Part shown: positions 35,547-43,615 of the stretch, in pieces
Layout of the letters: every line of letters begins with the position of its first letter
How positions within the stretch are numbered: the stretch's first letter is position 1
Assembly (NCBI GenBank): GCA_045128915.1
Contig: JBGVIT010000022.1
Coordinates: 1-64,000 of the forward strand
DNA from: RGIG9115 sp045128915
GTDB lineage: Bacteria > Bacillota > Clostridia > UBA1381
Length of the DNA: 64,000 nucleotides
Direction: 5' to 3'
The notes under the pieces: model-generated
Databases searched by the model: none
Seen by the model: the letters and a program-made list of their open reading frames with translations, nothing else
What the model was told of the DNA's origin: nothing
Made by a program: the position numbers and the translations under genes

Positions 35547-36182
35547 ATGAAAGCACTTGGAATGCTTGAGGTTTACAGCTTCACAACAGCTGTTGCGGCG
35601 GCTGATATAGCAGCAAAGGCGGCTGATATAAAGGTAATTGCATTTGACAGAAACCGTCCTATAAGTCCGGATGTTCCCGCTCCGCTTGTAATGGAGATAA
35701 AGATTGAGGGTAATGTTGCGGCTGTTCAGGCAGCAGTTGAAGCTGCATCGGATTATGCAAAGCGTGAGGGTAAGTTTATAGTATCACATGTTATTGCAAA
35801 TCCCGATAAGGACACAGAGAAGATGGCATATCTTCTCGATATTAACAGAGATAAATATAATAAAAAGCTTCCAAAAACCATGAAAGGTGTAGATGCAGGC
35901 AAGACTACCGGCGAAGCTTTGGGACTTATTGAGATTGAAGGCCTTGTTGCAGCTATTGAAGGTCTTGATGCCATGCTTAAAACTGCGCAGGTAAGACTTG
36001 TACATACAGAAAAGCGTCTTGGCGGACGTCTTGTAACTTTGATTGTTGCAGGTAGTGTTTCTGCAGTAAAAGCCGCAGTTGAAGGCGGTATATCATCTGC
36101 AACACCTCTCGGTAAGGTTTACGGTGATGTAGTAATCCCAAGCCCGCACGAAGAAATCGTCAAGTTCTTTGATATGGATTAA
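35547..36182 (+). CDS. BMC-T shell protein (second tandem-domain protein)
   Basis: A 211-residue protein with two BMC domains (about 1-90 and 120-205) joined by a basic linker (RDKYNKKLPKTMKG). The first half keeps ALGMLEVYSFTTAVAAADIAAKAA and the second GLIEIEGLVAAIEGLDAMLK with SPHEEIV near the end. There is no pore Cys equivalent to PduT Cys38, so it may act as a metabolite pore rather than an electron carrier. Confidence 0.9.
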   Translation: MKALGMLEVYSFTTAVAAADIAAKAADIKVIAFDRNRPISPDVPAPLVMEIKIEGNVAAVQAAVEAASDYAKREGKFIVSHVIANPDKDTEKMAYLLDINRDKYNKKLPKTMKGVDAGKTTGEALGLIEIEGLVAAIEGLDAMLKTAQVRLVHTEKRLGGRLVTLIVAGSVSAVKAAVEGGISSATPLGKVYGDVVIPSPHEEIVKFFDMD

Positions 36183-36195
36183 GGGGTGAATTATA

Positions 36196-36828
36196 ATGAA
36201 TGAGCAGGAATTAGCAAAGGTTGTAAGAGCAGCCATTGATAATGTAAAAGAAGATCATGGAGAGATTAAAGTTGGTGTATCTCAGCGCCATGTACATCTT
36301 TCAAGGCAGGATCTTGATACTTTATTCGGAAAGGGCTATGAGCTTACCCATAAGAAAACTCTCATGGGCAGAGAATTTGCATCAAATGAAGTGGTAACCT
36401 TAGTTGGTCCATCACTCAGAGCAATAGAAAACGTAAGAATATTAGGCCCCGTAAGAAAGAATACTCAGGTAGAGATTTCAAGAACAGATACTTTCGTTTT
36501 GAAAGTAAGCCCGCCCGTACGTCCTTCAGGTGAGGTTGCAGGCTCGGAAAAGCTTGTTCTTGTAGGTCCTAAGGGTTCAGTTTATCTTAAGGAAGGCGTT
36601 ATAATTGCCAACCGTCATATACATCTTACTCCTCAATATGCCGAAAAGCAGGGTATAAAGGATAATGATTACGTAGATGTTGAGGTTGAGGGAATAAAGC
36701 CTACAAAGTTTTTTGATGTTCAGGTTCGTGTGCGTGATGACTTCAATGTTGAAATGCATATTGACACCGATGATGCAAATGCTGCCGGTATCAGAAACGG
36801 CGACAGAGTAAAGATAATAAAAAAGTAA
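36196..36828 (+). CDS. pduL: Phosphotransacylase PduL-type
   Basis: Converts propionyl-CoA and phosphate to propionyl-phosphate and CoA, recycling CoA inside the compartment. The 210-residue protein has the two-zinc motifs VSQRHVHLS, ANRHIHLT and VEMHIDTDDAN. The N-terminal helix (ELAKVVRAAIDNV) is a likely encapsulation peptide. No acyl kinase gene is in the locus, so ATP formation must use a kinase encoded elsewhere. Confidence 0.95.
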   Translation: MNEQELAKVVRAAIDNVKEDHGEIKVGVSQRHVHLSRQDLDTLFGKGYELTHKKTLMGREFASNEVVTLVGPSLRAIENVRILGPVRKNTQVEISRTDTFVLKVSPPVRPSGEVAGSEKLVLVGPKGSVYLKEGVIIANRHIHLTPQYAEKQGIKDNDYVDVEVEGIKPTKFFDVQVRVRDDFNVEMHIDTDDANAAGIRNGDRVKIIKK

Positions 36829-36843
36829 ATAACGCATAAAATC

Positions 36844-36884
36844 AAAAACTTCATGAATTAACGGAGGTTTTTGGTTTTTTGCTA
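36844..36884 (+). terminator. Probable weak terminator after pduL
   Basis: An 8-bp AU-rich stem (36845-36852 with 36864-36871) is followed by T-rich sequence (tttttggtttttt). The DeoR-family gene downstream could still be reached by read-through. Confidence 0.5.
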
Positions 36885-36914
36885 AGTAAATAAGTTTGTA
36901 AGGAGAGTGTTGCT

Positions 36915-37676
36915 ATGCTTCCTCTTGAAAGACAAAATCGTATAATGGATATTCTTGCTACAGAGGGTGCGGTATCTGTAAGTAAGTTAAGCACGGAGCT
37001 TGACGTTACGGAAGAAACAATAAGACGTGACCTTGAGAAGCTTGAAAAAAACGAAAGCTTAAGACGTACTCATGGCGGCGCAGTACCCATTGACGGTACT
37101 ACTGTGGAGCTTTCTTTAGAAAAAAGAAAGCATACAAATGTTGAAGAAAAGGCAAGACTTGCGAAAATTGCAGCAGGCTACGTTGTATCAGGTGATACAA
37201 TCTTTCTTGACGCTTCAACAACAACCTTTTATATGGCGCGTGAGCTTAAAAAAATGCGCAATATTACAGTTATAACCAACTCCATACGTGTAATAACCGA
37301 GCTTGATGGTGAAGATGGAATAAAGGTTATAGCCGTAGGCGGATTGCTAAGCCGCAATCAGTCCTTTGTTGGAACAATGGCAGAAAAAGCCGTCGCAGAG
37401 AATTACTTTGCAAGCAAGATGTTCTTTTCAAGCAAGGGAGTAACACTCGATGCAGGAATTCTCGACAGCAATGAGCAGGAATGTGGAATAAAGCAGGAAA
37501 TGATGAAAAACTCTCAGGAAAGGTTTTATCTGTGCGACAGCTCAAAGCTTGGTAAAGTTGGATTTGTTAAGCTTTGCGGTTTTGAGTCAATAGAATATTT
37601 CCTGACCGAAGCAACACCCGACAAGTATCTGCTTGATAAATTGGAAGAAAATCTTGTAAAACTCATTAATAAGTAA
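36915..37676 (+). CDS. DeoR-family transcriptional regulator
   Basis: A 253-residue regulator with the DeoR-type winged helix at the N-terminus (QNRIMDILATEGAVSVSKLS, then the signature VTEETIRRDLEKLEK and LRRTHGGAV). A sugar-phosphate isomerase-like effector domain follows (GDTIFLDASTTTFYMA, VITNSIRVI). It most likely represses the adjacent microcompartment genes until a phosphorylated sugar such as fuculose- or rhamnulose-1-phosphate appears. The A/C-rich repeats near the two locus promoters are candidate operators. The ribosome site is AAGGAGAG. Confidence 0.88.
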   Translation: MLPLERQNRIMDILATEGAVSVSKLSTELDVTEETIRRDLEKLEKNESLRRTHGGAVPIDGTTVELSLEKRKHTNVEEKARLAKIAAGYVVSGDTIFLDASTTTFYMARELKKMRNITVITNSIRVITELDGEDGIKVIAVGGLLSRNQSFVGTMAEKAVAENYFASKMFFSSKGVTLDAGILDSNEQECGIKQEMMKNSQERFYLCDSSKLGKVGFVKLCGFESIEYFLTEATPDKYLLDKLEENLVKLINK

Positions 37677-37717
37677 TAGCTTTAATTGTAGCAAATAAAC
37701 AAAATTCAATTTTGAGC

Positions 37718-37746
37718 TTGCAAAATTAAAATTATTGTGTTACAAT
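37718..37746 (+). promoter_or_regulatory. SigA-type promoter of the thiT riboswitch unit
   Basis: TTGCAA (37718-37723), 17 bases, TACAAT (37741-37746), about 20 bases upstream of the riboswitch aptamer. Confidence 0.65.
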
Positions 37747-37766
37747 TAGTTAAAATTAAATAGTTG

Positions 37767-37852
37767 AAGGGGAGCTTGTGTGACAGGCTGAGAGGAAATT
37801 TATAGTTTCGACCCTGTAACCTGATATGGATAATGCCGGCGTAGGGATCAAA
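37767..37852 (+). promoter_or_regulatory. TPP riboswitch (THI element)
   Basis: The conserved thi-box segments appear in order: GGGGAGC, CAGGCTGAGAGG, GACCCTGTAACCTGATATGGATAATGCC split over the P4/P5 helices, and the closing GGCGTAGGGA. A terminator hairpin follows at 37870-37902, so thiamine pyrophosphate should stop transcription before thiT. Confidence 0.95.
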
Positions 37853-37869
37853 TTTTATTGTGATGTTAT

Positions 37870-37902
37870 AAGCACACCGTTATATCCGGTGTGCTTTTTC
37901 TT
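37870..37902 (+). terminator. Riboswitch-controlled terminator before thiT
   Basis: A 10-bp stem (aagcacaccg / cggtgtgctt, 37870-37879 with 37887-37896) ends in a T run. It is the expression platform of the TPP riboswitch. Confidence 0.85.
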
Positions 37903-37931
37903 TCCTCGGCAAAGAAAGGAAGTAGAAGAAA

Positions 37932-38444
37932 ATGAAAAAGACGAGAATTTTAACAGAATGTGCAGTTGCGGTGGCTCTTGCGGTGCTTTGCAGCTTTATT
38001 AAGGTGTGGGAAATGCCTCAAGGCGGCTCCGTAGCGCTGACTATGATACCTCTGCTTGTGATTTCTTACAGACGTGGTGCTGTGGCAGGAATTATAAGCG
38101 GTGGAGTTTACGGACTCATGTCCTTGCTTTTTGCAGGTGTAGTATATCATCCCATGTCCATTTTGCTTGACTATGTTTTAGCATTTGGACTCATTGGCAT
38201 TGCGGGACTGTTTAATAAAAGTATGTCCGGAATAATACTTGGAACTTGTGCCGGTATTGCGTGCAGATTTGCAAGCTCACTTATAAGCGGAGCGGTGTTG
38301 TTTGCAAGCTACGCCCCTGAAGGTCAGAACCCCTGGCTCTATTCTCTCGGCTATCAGGCAACATACATGATTCCTGAACTAATCATCTCTTTGGTAGTGT
38401 TAATCCTGATATACGTAAAGGGTAAAAGACTCATAATAACATAA
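37932..38444 (+). CDS. thiT: Thiamine ECF transporter S component
   Basis: A 170-residue membrane protein with six hydrophobic segments. It has the ThiT pattern KVWEMPQGGSVALTMIPL near the substrate pocket and YHPMSILLDYVLAFG in the middle. It binds thiamine and uses a shared EcfA/EcfT energising module encoded elsewhere. The upstream TPP riboswitch confirms the substrate. The ribosome site is AAAGGAAGTAG. Confidence 0.93.
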   Translation: MKKTRILTECAVAVALAVLCSFIKVWEMPQGGSVALTMIPLLVISYRRGAVAGIISGGVYGLMSLLFAGVVYHPMSILLDYVLAFGLIGIAGLFNKSMSGIILGTCAGIACRFASSLISGAVLFASYAPEGQNPWLYSLGYQATYMIPELIISLVVLILIYVKGKRLIIT

Positions 38445-38450
38445 ATAACC

Positions 38451-38479
38451 TTGCAATTTTTTTGATTTTGTGATAGAAT
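38451..38479 (+). promoter_or_regulatory. SigA-type promoter of the nucleosidase gene
   Basis: TTGCAA (38451-38456), 17 bases, TAGAAT (38474-38479), followed by a 65-base untranslated region. Confidence 0.6.
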
Positions 38480-38544
38480 ATATTCCATGATATGTTCAGC
38501 AATCACGGTCATAACAAGACCTATATATAAAAGGAGAATGTTTT

Positions 38545-39225
38545 ATGATAGGAATAATCGGAGCAACGGACTTTGAAATGGGAAAGCTTTTTGAAGATAT
38601 GGATATTGTAAAAAGCGATAAAATCGGCGGATTTGAATTCTGTACGGGAAAGCTTTTTGATAGGGAAGTGATAGCTGTCAAATGTGGAATAGGTAAGGTG
38701 TTTATGTCCATGTGCTGTCAGACTTTGCTTTTGAATTTCAAGGTTGACAAGATTATTAATATAGGTGCTGCAGGAGCTTTAAAGGAAGGACTTCGCACAG
38801 GTGATATAGTACTTGCAGACAGCGCAGTTCAGTATGATATGGATACAACAGCATTCGGCGATCCACTTGGTATGATTTCGGGAATTAATAAAGTAATGTT
38901 CGACTGCAGTATATGCGAAGGCTTTGGTGAAGCTCTTACAAAATCGGGAATTAATTGGATAAAAGGTCATAATGCAACTGCCGATATGTTCTGTACAAAA
39001 AAAGAAGTTAAAAAAATGCTGACAGAGCATTTTGACTGTGCAAGCGTTGATATGGAGGCCGGCGCACTTGCTCAGGTCTGCTATGTAAATAATATGGAGT
39101 TTGAATCAATCAAAATAATATCCGATGGAGCAAACGACGATTCGGGCGATGACTATAATGAATATACAGGTACAGTTGGTGAAAGAGTAATGGAAATACT
39201 CGGCATCAGATTGTCACTTCTGTGA
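38545..39225 (+). CDS. mtnN: 5'-methylthioadenosine/S-adenosylhomocysteine nucleosidase
   Basis: Hydrolyses MTA, SAH and 5'-deoxyadenosine to adenine and the ribose derivative. The 226-residue protein has the family start IGIIGATDFEM, INIGAAGAL, the substrate motif SVDMEAGALAQVC, and the catalytic Asp in ISDGAND. 5'-deoxyadenosine is released by radical SAM activases, so this enzyme may also serve the nearby glycyl radical system. The ribosome site is AAAGGAG. Confidence 0.92.
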   Translation: MIGIIGATDFEMGKLFEDMDIVKSDKIGGFEFCTGKLFDREVIAVKCGIGKVFMSMCCQTLLLNFKVDKIINIGAAGALKEGLRTGDIVLADSAVQYDMDTTAFGDPLGMISGINKVMFDCSICEGFGEALTKSGINWIKGHNATADMFCTKKEVKKMLTEHFDCASVDMEAGALAQVCYVNNMEFESIKIISDGANDDSGDDYNEYTGTVGERVMEILGIRLSLL

Positions 39226-39230
39226 GCAAA

Positions 39231-39288
39231 TGGGAATTTATTGTTGTTTTTGAATGAAAAAACACGTAAATTCCCATTAATCTTTTTA
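39231..39288 (+). terminator. Probable terminator after mtnN
   Basis: A 10-bp stem (39231-39240 with 39267-39276) encloses an inner gttttt/aaaaac hairpin and is followed by a short T run. Confidence 0.5.
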
Positions 39289-39310
39289 TATTTTATTTTT
39301 AGAAAAAATA

Positions 39311-39338
39311 TAGACATTTTTCAAAAATATGTTATAAT
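39311..39338 (+). promoter_or_regulatory. SigA-type promoter of ppdK
   Basis: TAGACA (39311-39316), a 16-base spacer, and TATAAT (39333-39338), 49 bases before the ppdK start. Confidence 0.65.
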
Positions 39339-39386
39339 TATAGTGTAGGCTTAACAGCCGTATAAACTTTTTTAGGAGGAAATACA

Positions 39387-42017
39387 ATGAGCAAAAAGTA
39401 TGTTTACCTTTTTAGCGAAGGTGACGCAAGCATGAGAGAACTCCTCGGCGGTAAGGGTGCCAATCTTGCAGAAATGACAAAGATCGGTCTTCCGGTTCCC
39501 CAGGGTTTCACTGTATCAACAGAGGCTTGTACACAGTATTATGAAGATGGCAGAGTAATTAGCGAAGAAATCCAGAAAGAAATTATGGAAAACATCGTTA
39601 AAATGGAAGCTATCTGCGGAAAGAAGTTTGGAGATAAAGAAAATCCTCTTCTCGTATCAGTTCGTTCAGGTGCAAGAGCTTCAATGCCCGGTATGATGGA
39701 TACTATCCTCAACCTTGGTCTTAACGAAGATGTTGTTGAAGCAATGGCAAACAAGTCAGGTAATGCACGTTGGGCATGGGACTGCTACAGAAGATTTATT
39801 CAGATGTATTCAGACGTTGTTATGGAAGTTGGTAAGAAGTATTTCGAACAGCTTATCGACGAAATGAAAGAGAAAAAGGGTGTAACTCAGGATATTGAGC
39901 TTACAGCTGAAGATCTCAAAGAACTTGCTTCACAGTTTAAGGCTGAATATAAGTCAAAAATCGGAGCAGATTTCCCAACTGATCCTAAGGAACAGTTGAT
40001 GGGTGCTGTTGAAGCCGTATTCCGTTCATGGGACAACCCCAGAGCAAACGTTTACCGTCGTGACAATGATATCCCTTATTCATGGGGTACAGCTGTTAAC
40101 GTACAGATGATGGCGTTTGGTAACATGGGTGATGACTGTGGTACAGGTGTTGCTTTCACACGTGACCCTGCTACTGGTGATAAGGGTCTCATGGGTGAGT
40201 TCCTTGTAAACGCTCAGGGTGAAGACGTTGTTGCTGGTGTTCGTACACCAATGCCAATAGCTCAGATGGCTGAAAAGTTCCCTGAAGCTTTTGCAGAATT
40301 CAACAAGGTTTGTAACATCCTTGAAGATCATTACAGAGATATGCAGGATATGGAGTTCACTATTGAAAACAAGAAGCTCTATATGCTCCAGACAAGAAAC
40401 GGTAAGAGAACAGCTAAGGCTGCCCTCAAGATTGCTTGTGACCTCGTTGCAGAAGGCATGATCGATAAGAAGCAGGCTGTTGCAATGATCGACCCCAGAA
40501 ACCTTGACACACTTCTCCACCCACAGTTTGATGCTAAAGCTCTTAAGGCTGCAACACCTGTTGGTAAGGGACTTGGTGCATCTCCCGGTGCTGCTTGCGG
40601 TAAGGTTGTATTCACAGCTGAAGATGCTGAAAGCTGGAATGCAAGAGGCGAAAAGGTAGTTCTCGTTCGTCTTGAAACATCACCTGAAGATATTACAGGT
40701 ATGAAAGCTTCACAGGGTATCCTCACAGTTCGTGGTGGTATGACATCACACGCTGCCGTTGTTGCTCGTGGTATGGGTACATGCTGTGTATCAGGTTGTG
40801 GCGACATCGCTATGGACGAAGAAAACAAAAAGTTCACTCTCGCAGGTAAAACATATAAAGAAGGCGACTACATTTCAATCGACGGTTCAACAGGTAACAT
40901 CTATGATGGTATCATCCCCACAGTTGATGCTGAAATCGCAGGCGAATTCGGTCAGATCATGGCTTGGGCAGATGAATTCAGAACACTTAAGGTAAGAACA
41001 AATGCAGATACTCCGACAGATGCTAAGAAGGCAAGAGAGCTTGGAGCTGAAGGTATCGGTCTTTGCCGTACAGAGCATATGTTCTTCGAAGCAGACAGAA
41101 TTGCTGCATTCAGAGAAATGATCTGTGCAGATACAGTTGAAGAAAGAGAAGCTGCTCTTGAAAAGATTCTTCCTTATCAGCAGGGCGACTTTGAAGAACT
41201 TTACGAAGCACTCGAAGGCAATCCTGTAACAATCAGATTCCTCGATCCCCCGCTTCATGAGTTCGTTCCCACAGAAGAAGCTGACATCAAGGCTCTTGCA
41301 GATGCTCAGGGCAAGTCAGTAGAAGATATTAAGGCACTCATTTCATCACTTCATGAGTTTAACCCCATGATGGGACACAGAGGTTGCCGTCTTGCAGTAA
41401 CATATCCTGAAATCGCTGCAATGCAGACAAAGGCTGTTATCAGAGCTGCTATCAACGTTAAGAAGGCTCATGCAGATTGGAACATCGTTCCCGAAATCAT
41501 GATTCCGTTAGTTGGCGATATCAAAGAACTTAAGTACGTAAAGAAGGTTGTTGTTGAAACAGCAGATAGCGAAATCGCAGCTGCCGGCGCTGACCTCAAG
41601 TACGAAGTTGGTACAATGATTGAAATCCCCAGAGCTTGTCTTACAGCTGATGTAATCGCTGGCGAAGCTGAATTCTTCTGCTTCGGTACAAACGACCTTA
41701 CACAGATGACATACGGTTTCTCAAGAGACGATGCTGGTAAGTTCCTCGATGCTTACTACGATGCAAAGATTTTTGAAAACGATCCGTTTGCAAAGCTCGA
41801 CCAGACAGGTGTTGGTAAGCTTATGGAAATGGCTGTAACAATGGGTAAAAAGGTTCGTCCCGAAATGCACTGCGGTATCTGCGGTGAACACGGCGGTGAT
41901 CCTGTATCAGTTGAATTCTGCCATACAATCGGACTTGACTATGTATCATGTTCACCTTTCCGTGTGCCTATCGCAAGACTTGCTGCTGCTCAGGCTGCTA
42001 TTAAGGAAAGCAAATAA
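39387..42017 (+). CDS. ppdK: Pyruvate, phosphate dikinase
   Basis: Interconverts pyruvate, ATP and phosphate with PEP, AMP and PPi. It is common in anaerobes as a PPi-linked glycolytic or gluconeogenic step. The 876 residues match the family length. The N-terminal nucleotide domain begins YLFSEGDASMRELLGGKGANLAEM. The swivelling phosphohistidine motif GGMTSHAAVVARGMG carries His455. The C-terminal PEP/pyruvate barrel includes GIGLCRTEHMFF and MHCGICGEHGGDP. It has a strong AGGAGG site and is monocistronic, with its own promoter and terminator. Confidence 0.97.
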   Translation: MSKKYVYLFSEGDASMRELLGGKGANLAEMTKIGLPVPQGFTVSTEACTQYYEDGRVISEEIQKEIMENIVKMEAICGKKFGDKENPLLVSVRSGARASMPGMMDTILNLGLNEDVVEAMANKSGNARWAWDCYRRFIQMYSDVVMEVGKKYFEQLIDEMKEKKGVTQDIELTAEDLKELASQFKAEYKSKIGADFPTDPKEQLMGAVEAVFRSWDNPRANVYRRDNDIPYSWGTAVNVQMMAFGNMGDDCGTGVAFTRDPATGDKGLMGEFLVNAQGEDVVAGVRTPMPIAQMAEKFPEAFAEFNKVCNILEDHYRDMQDMEFTIENKKLYMLQTRNGKRTAKAALKIACDLVAEGMIDKKQAVAMIDPRNLDTLLHPQFDAKALKAATPVGKGLGASPGAACGKVVFTAEDAESWNARGEKVVLVRLETSPEDITGMKASQGILTVRGGMTSHAAVVARGMGTCCVSGCGDIAMDEENKKFTLAGKTYKEGDYISIDGSTGNIYDGIIPTVDAEIAGEFGQIMAWADEFRTLKVRTNADTPTDAKKARELGAEGIGLCRTEHMFFEADRIAAFREMICADTVEEREAALEKILPYQQGDFEELYEALEGNPVTIRFLDPPLHEFVPTEEADIKALADAQGKSVEDIKALISSLHEFNPMMGHRGCRLAVTYPEIAAMQTKAVIRAAINVKKAHADWNIVPEIMIPLVGDIKELKYVKKVVVETADSEIAAAGADLKYEVGTMIEIPRACLTADVIAGEAEFFCFGTNDLTQMTYGFSRDDAGKFLDAYYDAKIFENDPFAKLDQTGVGKLMEMAVTMGKKVRPEMHCGICGEHGGDPVSVEFCHTIGLDYVSCSPFRVPIARLAAAQAAIKESK

Positions 42018-42024
42018 TTAATAA

Positions 42025-42061
42025 TAAAAAATGACAGAAACTTAGTTTCTGTCATTTTTTT
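42025..42061 (+). terminator. Terminator of ppdK
   Basis: The stem aatgacagaaac / gtttctgtcatt with loop TTA is followed by seven T. Confidence 0.9.
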
Positions 42062-42065
42062 GTTC

Positions 42066-42103
42066 AAAAAAAGTACTGCTGAAAATAACTCAGCAGTACT
42101 TTG
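42066..42103 (-). terminator. Terminator of the NlpC/P60 gene
   Basis: On the minus strand a 12-bp stem (42071-42082 with 42090-42101) ends in seven T (42066-42072). Confidence 0.85.
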
Positions 42104-42107
42104 ATTT

Positions 42108-43322
42108 TTAATATACTCTTCTTGCTCCTGCATAACGGCTCTTATAATATCCGCTGTTGATTGATGCTACTCTTACAACATCTCCGGTGTGGGGAGCATG
42201 AATCATTTGTCCACCACCGATGTAGATGCCTACATGGTGAATTCGTCCGCCTTTAGCGAAGAACACTAAATCGCCGGGTTGAAGGTCGCTTTTGCTTACT
42301 GCTTTACCGTTTCTAAACTGTGAAGCAGCTGTTCTGTTAACTGTAATTCCAAGTGAACGACATACATACTGTACAAGACCTGAACAGTCAAAGCCCTTGG
42401 GAGTAGTTCCGCCATAAACGTATCTCACACCCAGATACTTTCTTGCCTGACTAACTATTGCACCGCCTTTACCACTTGCGGCAGGTGCTGTATATGACGA
42501 AGACTTGTTGCTTGATGCTTTCTTAGCTTTTGCAGCAGCCTGAGCTTTTGCAGCAGCTTCAGCCTTAGCCTTTGCTTCTGCGGCTCTTCTTTGTGCAACC
42601 TGAGTCTGAATAGCGCTTACGTCTGACTTGGGAATCCATGTGTTTGTAAGCTCTATGGCTGTTGAAACTATAAAACCGGCGTCCATATCGGAACCGTAAT
42701 AAACCTTTGTATATCCGTTCTCGTCGTAGAGAAGAACAAGGTCGCTTCCGTTTTGGAGTTTACCTATAATTGAAGCGTTTGATGATGCTGAACGTCTTAT
42801 ATTAACGTCTCCGCCGTTTGTTTTAACCTTTGCACGCTTGTAGTTGTCGTAGTGCATAGCTGCGTATTCTGCCTCAGCTTTGCTTTCAGTAACATGTTCC
42901 TTAACAACGTATCCTGACTGTCCCTGACCGTATGCTATTTTATACCATCCATCAGTTGATTCGGTTATTTTAACCTCATCGCATTGTGAAAGTGTATCAA
43001 TAATAGTTCCGTCGTCGGACGGTACGTTATATACGTTCAAAGTGCCGTATGTAAGGAAAACATAACTGTCTTGAAGCGTACTTTTTTTAGCTGTAATAGC
43101 TTCTATTTCTTCTTGGGTATATGTCTCATTAAGCTGTTGCTGAGCTTCTTCAGGAATTACCTTGATTGATTCCGGAGTAATGGAAGTAGAAATTTCCTGA
43201 TTGTTGCTAAGCAAGGCTGCAAGTCTGTTGCTTGCCTTAAAATCATAAGCTTGTTTAACTGACATACTGCCAATCATAGCGATTGTTAATATTCCTACAA
43301 TCGTATGCTTCGCATTCTTCAT
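42108..43322 (-). CDS. Secreted SH3-domain NlpC/P60 peptidoglycan endopeptidase
   Basis: A 404-residue exported cell-wall hydrolase that cleaves peptide stems (D-Glu to DAP type) during growth. Order: an N-terminal signal/anchor (about 8-28), two bacterial SH3 domains (about 90-145 and 165-225), an Ala/Lys-rich helical linker, and a C-terminal NlpC/P60 domain (about 285-404) with catalytic DCSGLVQ (Cys313) and HHVGIYIG. It has its own consensus promoter. A sequence matching the WalR box lies upstream, as expected for this autolysin class. Confidence 0.92.
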   Translation of the reverse strand: MKNAKHTIVGILTIAMIGSMSVKQAYDFKASNRLAALLSNNQEISTSITPESIKVIPEEAQQQLNETYTQEEIEAITAKKSTLQDSYVFLTYGTLNVYNVPSDDGTIIDTLSQCDEVKITESTDGWYKIAYGQGQSGYVVKEHVTESKAEAEYAAMHYDNYKRAKVKTNGGDVNIRRSASSNASIIGKLQNGSDLVLLYDENGYTKVYYGSDMDAGFIVSTAIELTNTWIPKSDVSAIQTQVAQRRAAEAKAKAEAAAKAQAAAKAKKASSNKSSSYTAPAASGKGGAIVSQARKYLGVRYVYGGTTPKGFDCSGLVQYVCRSLGITVNRTAASQFRNGKAVSKSDLQPGDLVFFAKGGRIHHVGIYIGGGQMIHAPHTGDVVRVASINSGYYKSRYAGARRVY

Positions 43323-43377
43323 AAATATAAAACCTCCTAAGTATTAACGGTTTATGTAACCGCCATACAACAGGTCC

Positions 43378-43406
43378 ATTATACACTAAAAAAACAGTTT
43401 TGTCAA
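43378..43406 (-). promoter_or_regulatory. SigA-type promoter of the NlpC/P60 gene
   Basis: The minus strand reads TTGACA (43401-43406), 17 bases, TATAAT (43378-43383): a perfect consensus. The 55-base leader contains a small inverted repeat (cggttacataaaccg). Confidence 0.85.
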
Positions 43407-43422
43407 ATAATCTTTATTTTTT

Positions 43423-43439
43423 TGTAACATTTCTGTAAA
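43423..43439 (+). promoter_or_regulatory. Candidate WalR binding site upstream of the NlpC/P60 gene
   Basis: TGTAAC, five bases, TGTAAA (43423-43428 and 43434-43439) matches the WalR consensus TGTWAH-N5-TGTWAH. It lies 17 bases beyond the -35 of the NlpC/P60 promoter. The direct repeat is on the strand opposite to the gene, which is a caveat. The rest of 43323-43615 is AT-rich and holds only a GC-rich hairpin at 43592-43606. Confidence 0.5.
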
Positions 43440-43615
43440 ATAAAGGTATTTTTTCATGCAAAAACAGCATCGAATTATGTAAAGTTCATTGGTTTTTTTG
43501 GCATTTTTGTAATATACATACAAAACCATCAACCATTTACTATACAAAATATACGAATTTTGGACGTTTTTCGGAATTTTAATATATGTATGGGGCATTT
43601 CGCCCCAAATAATGC

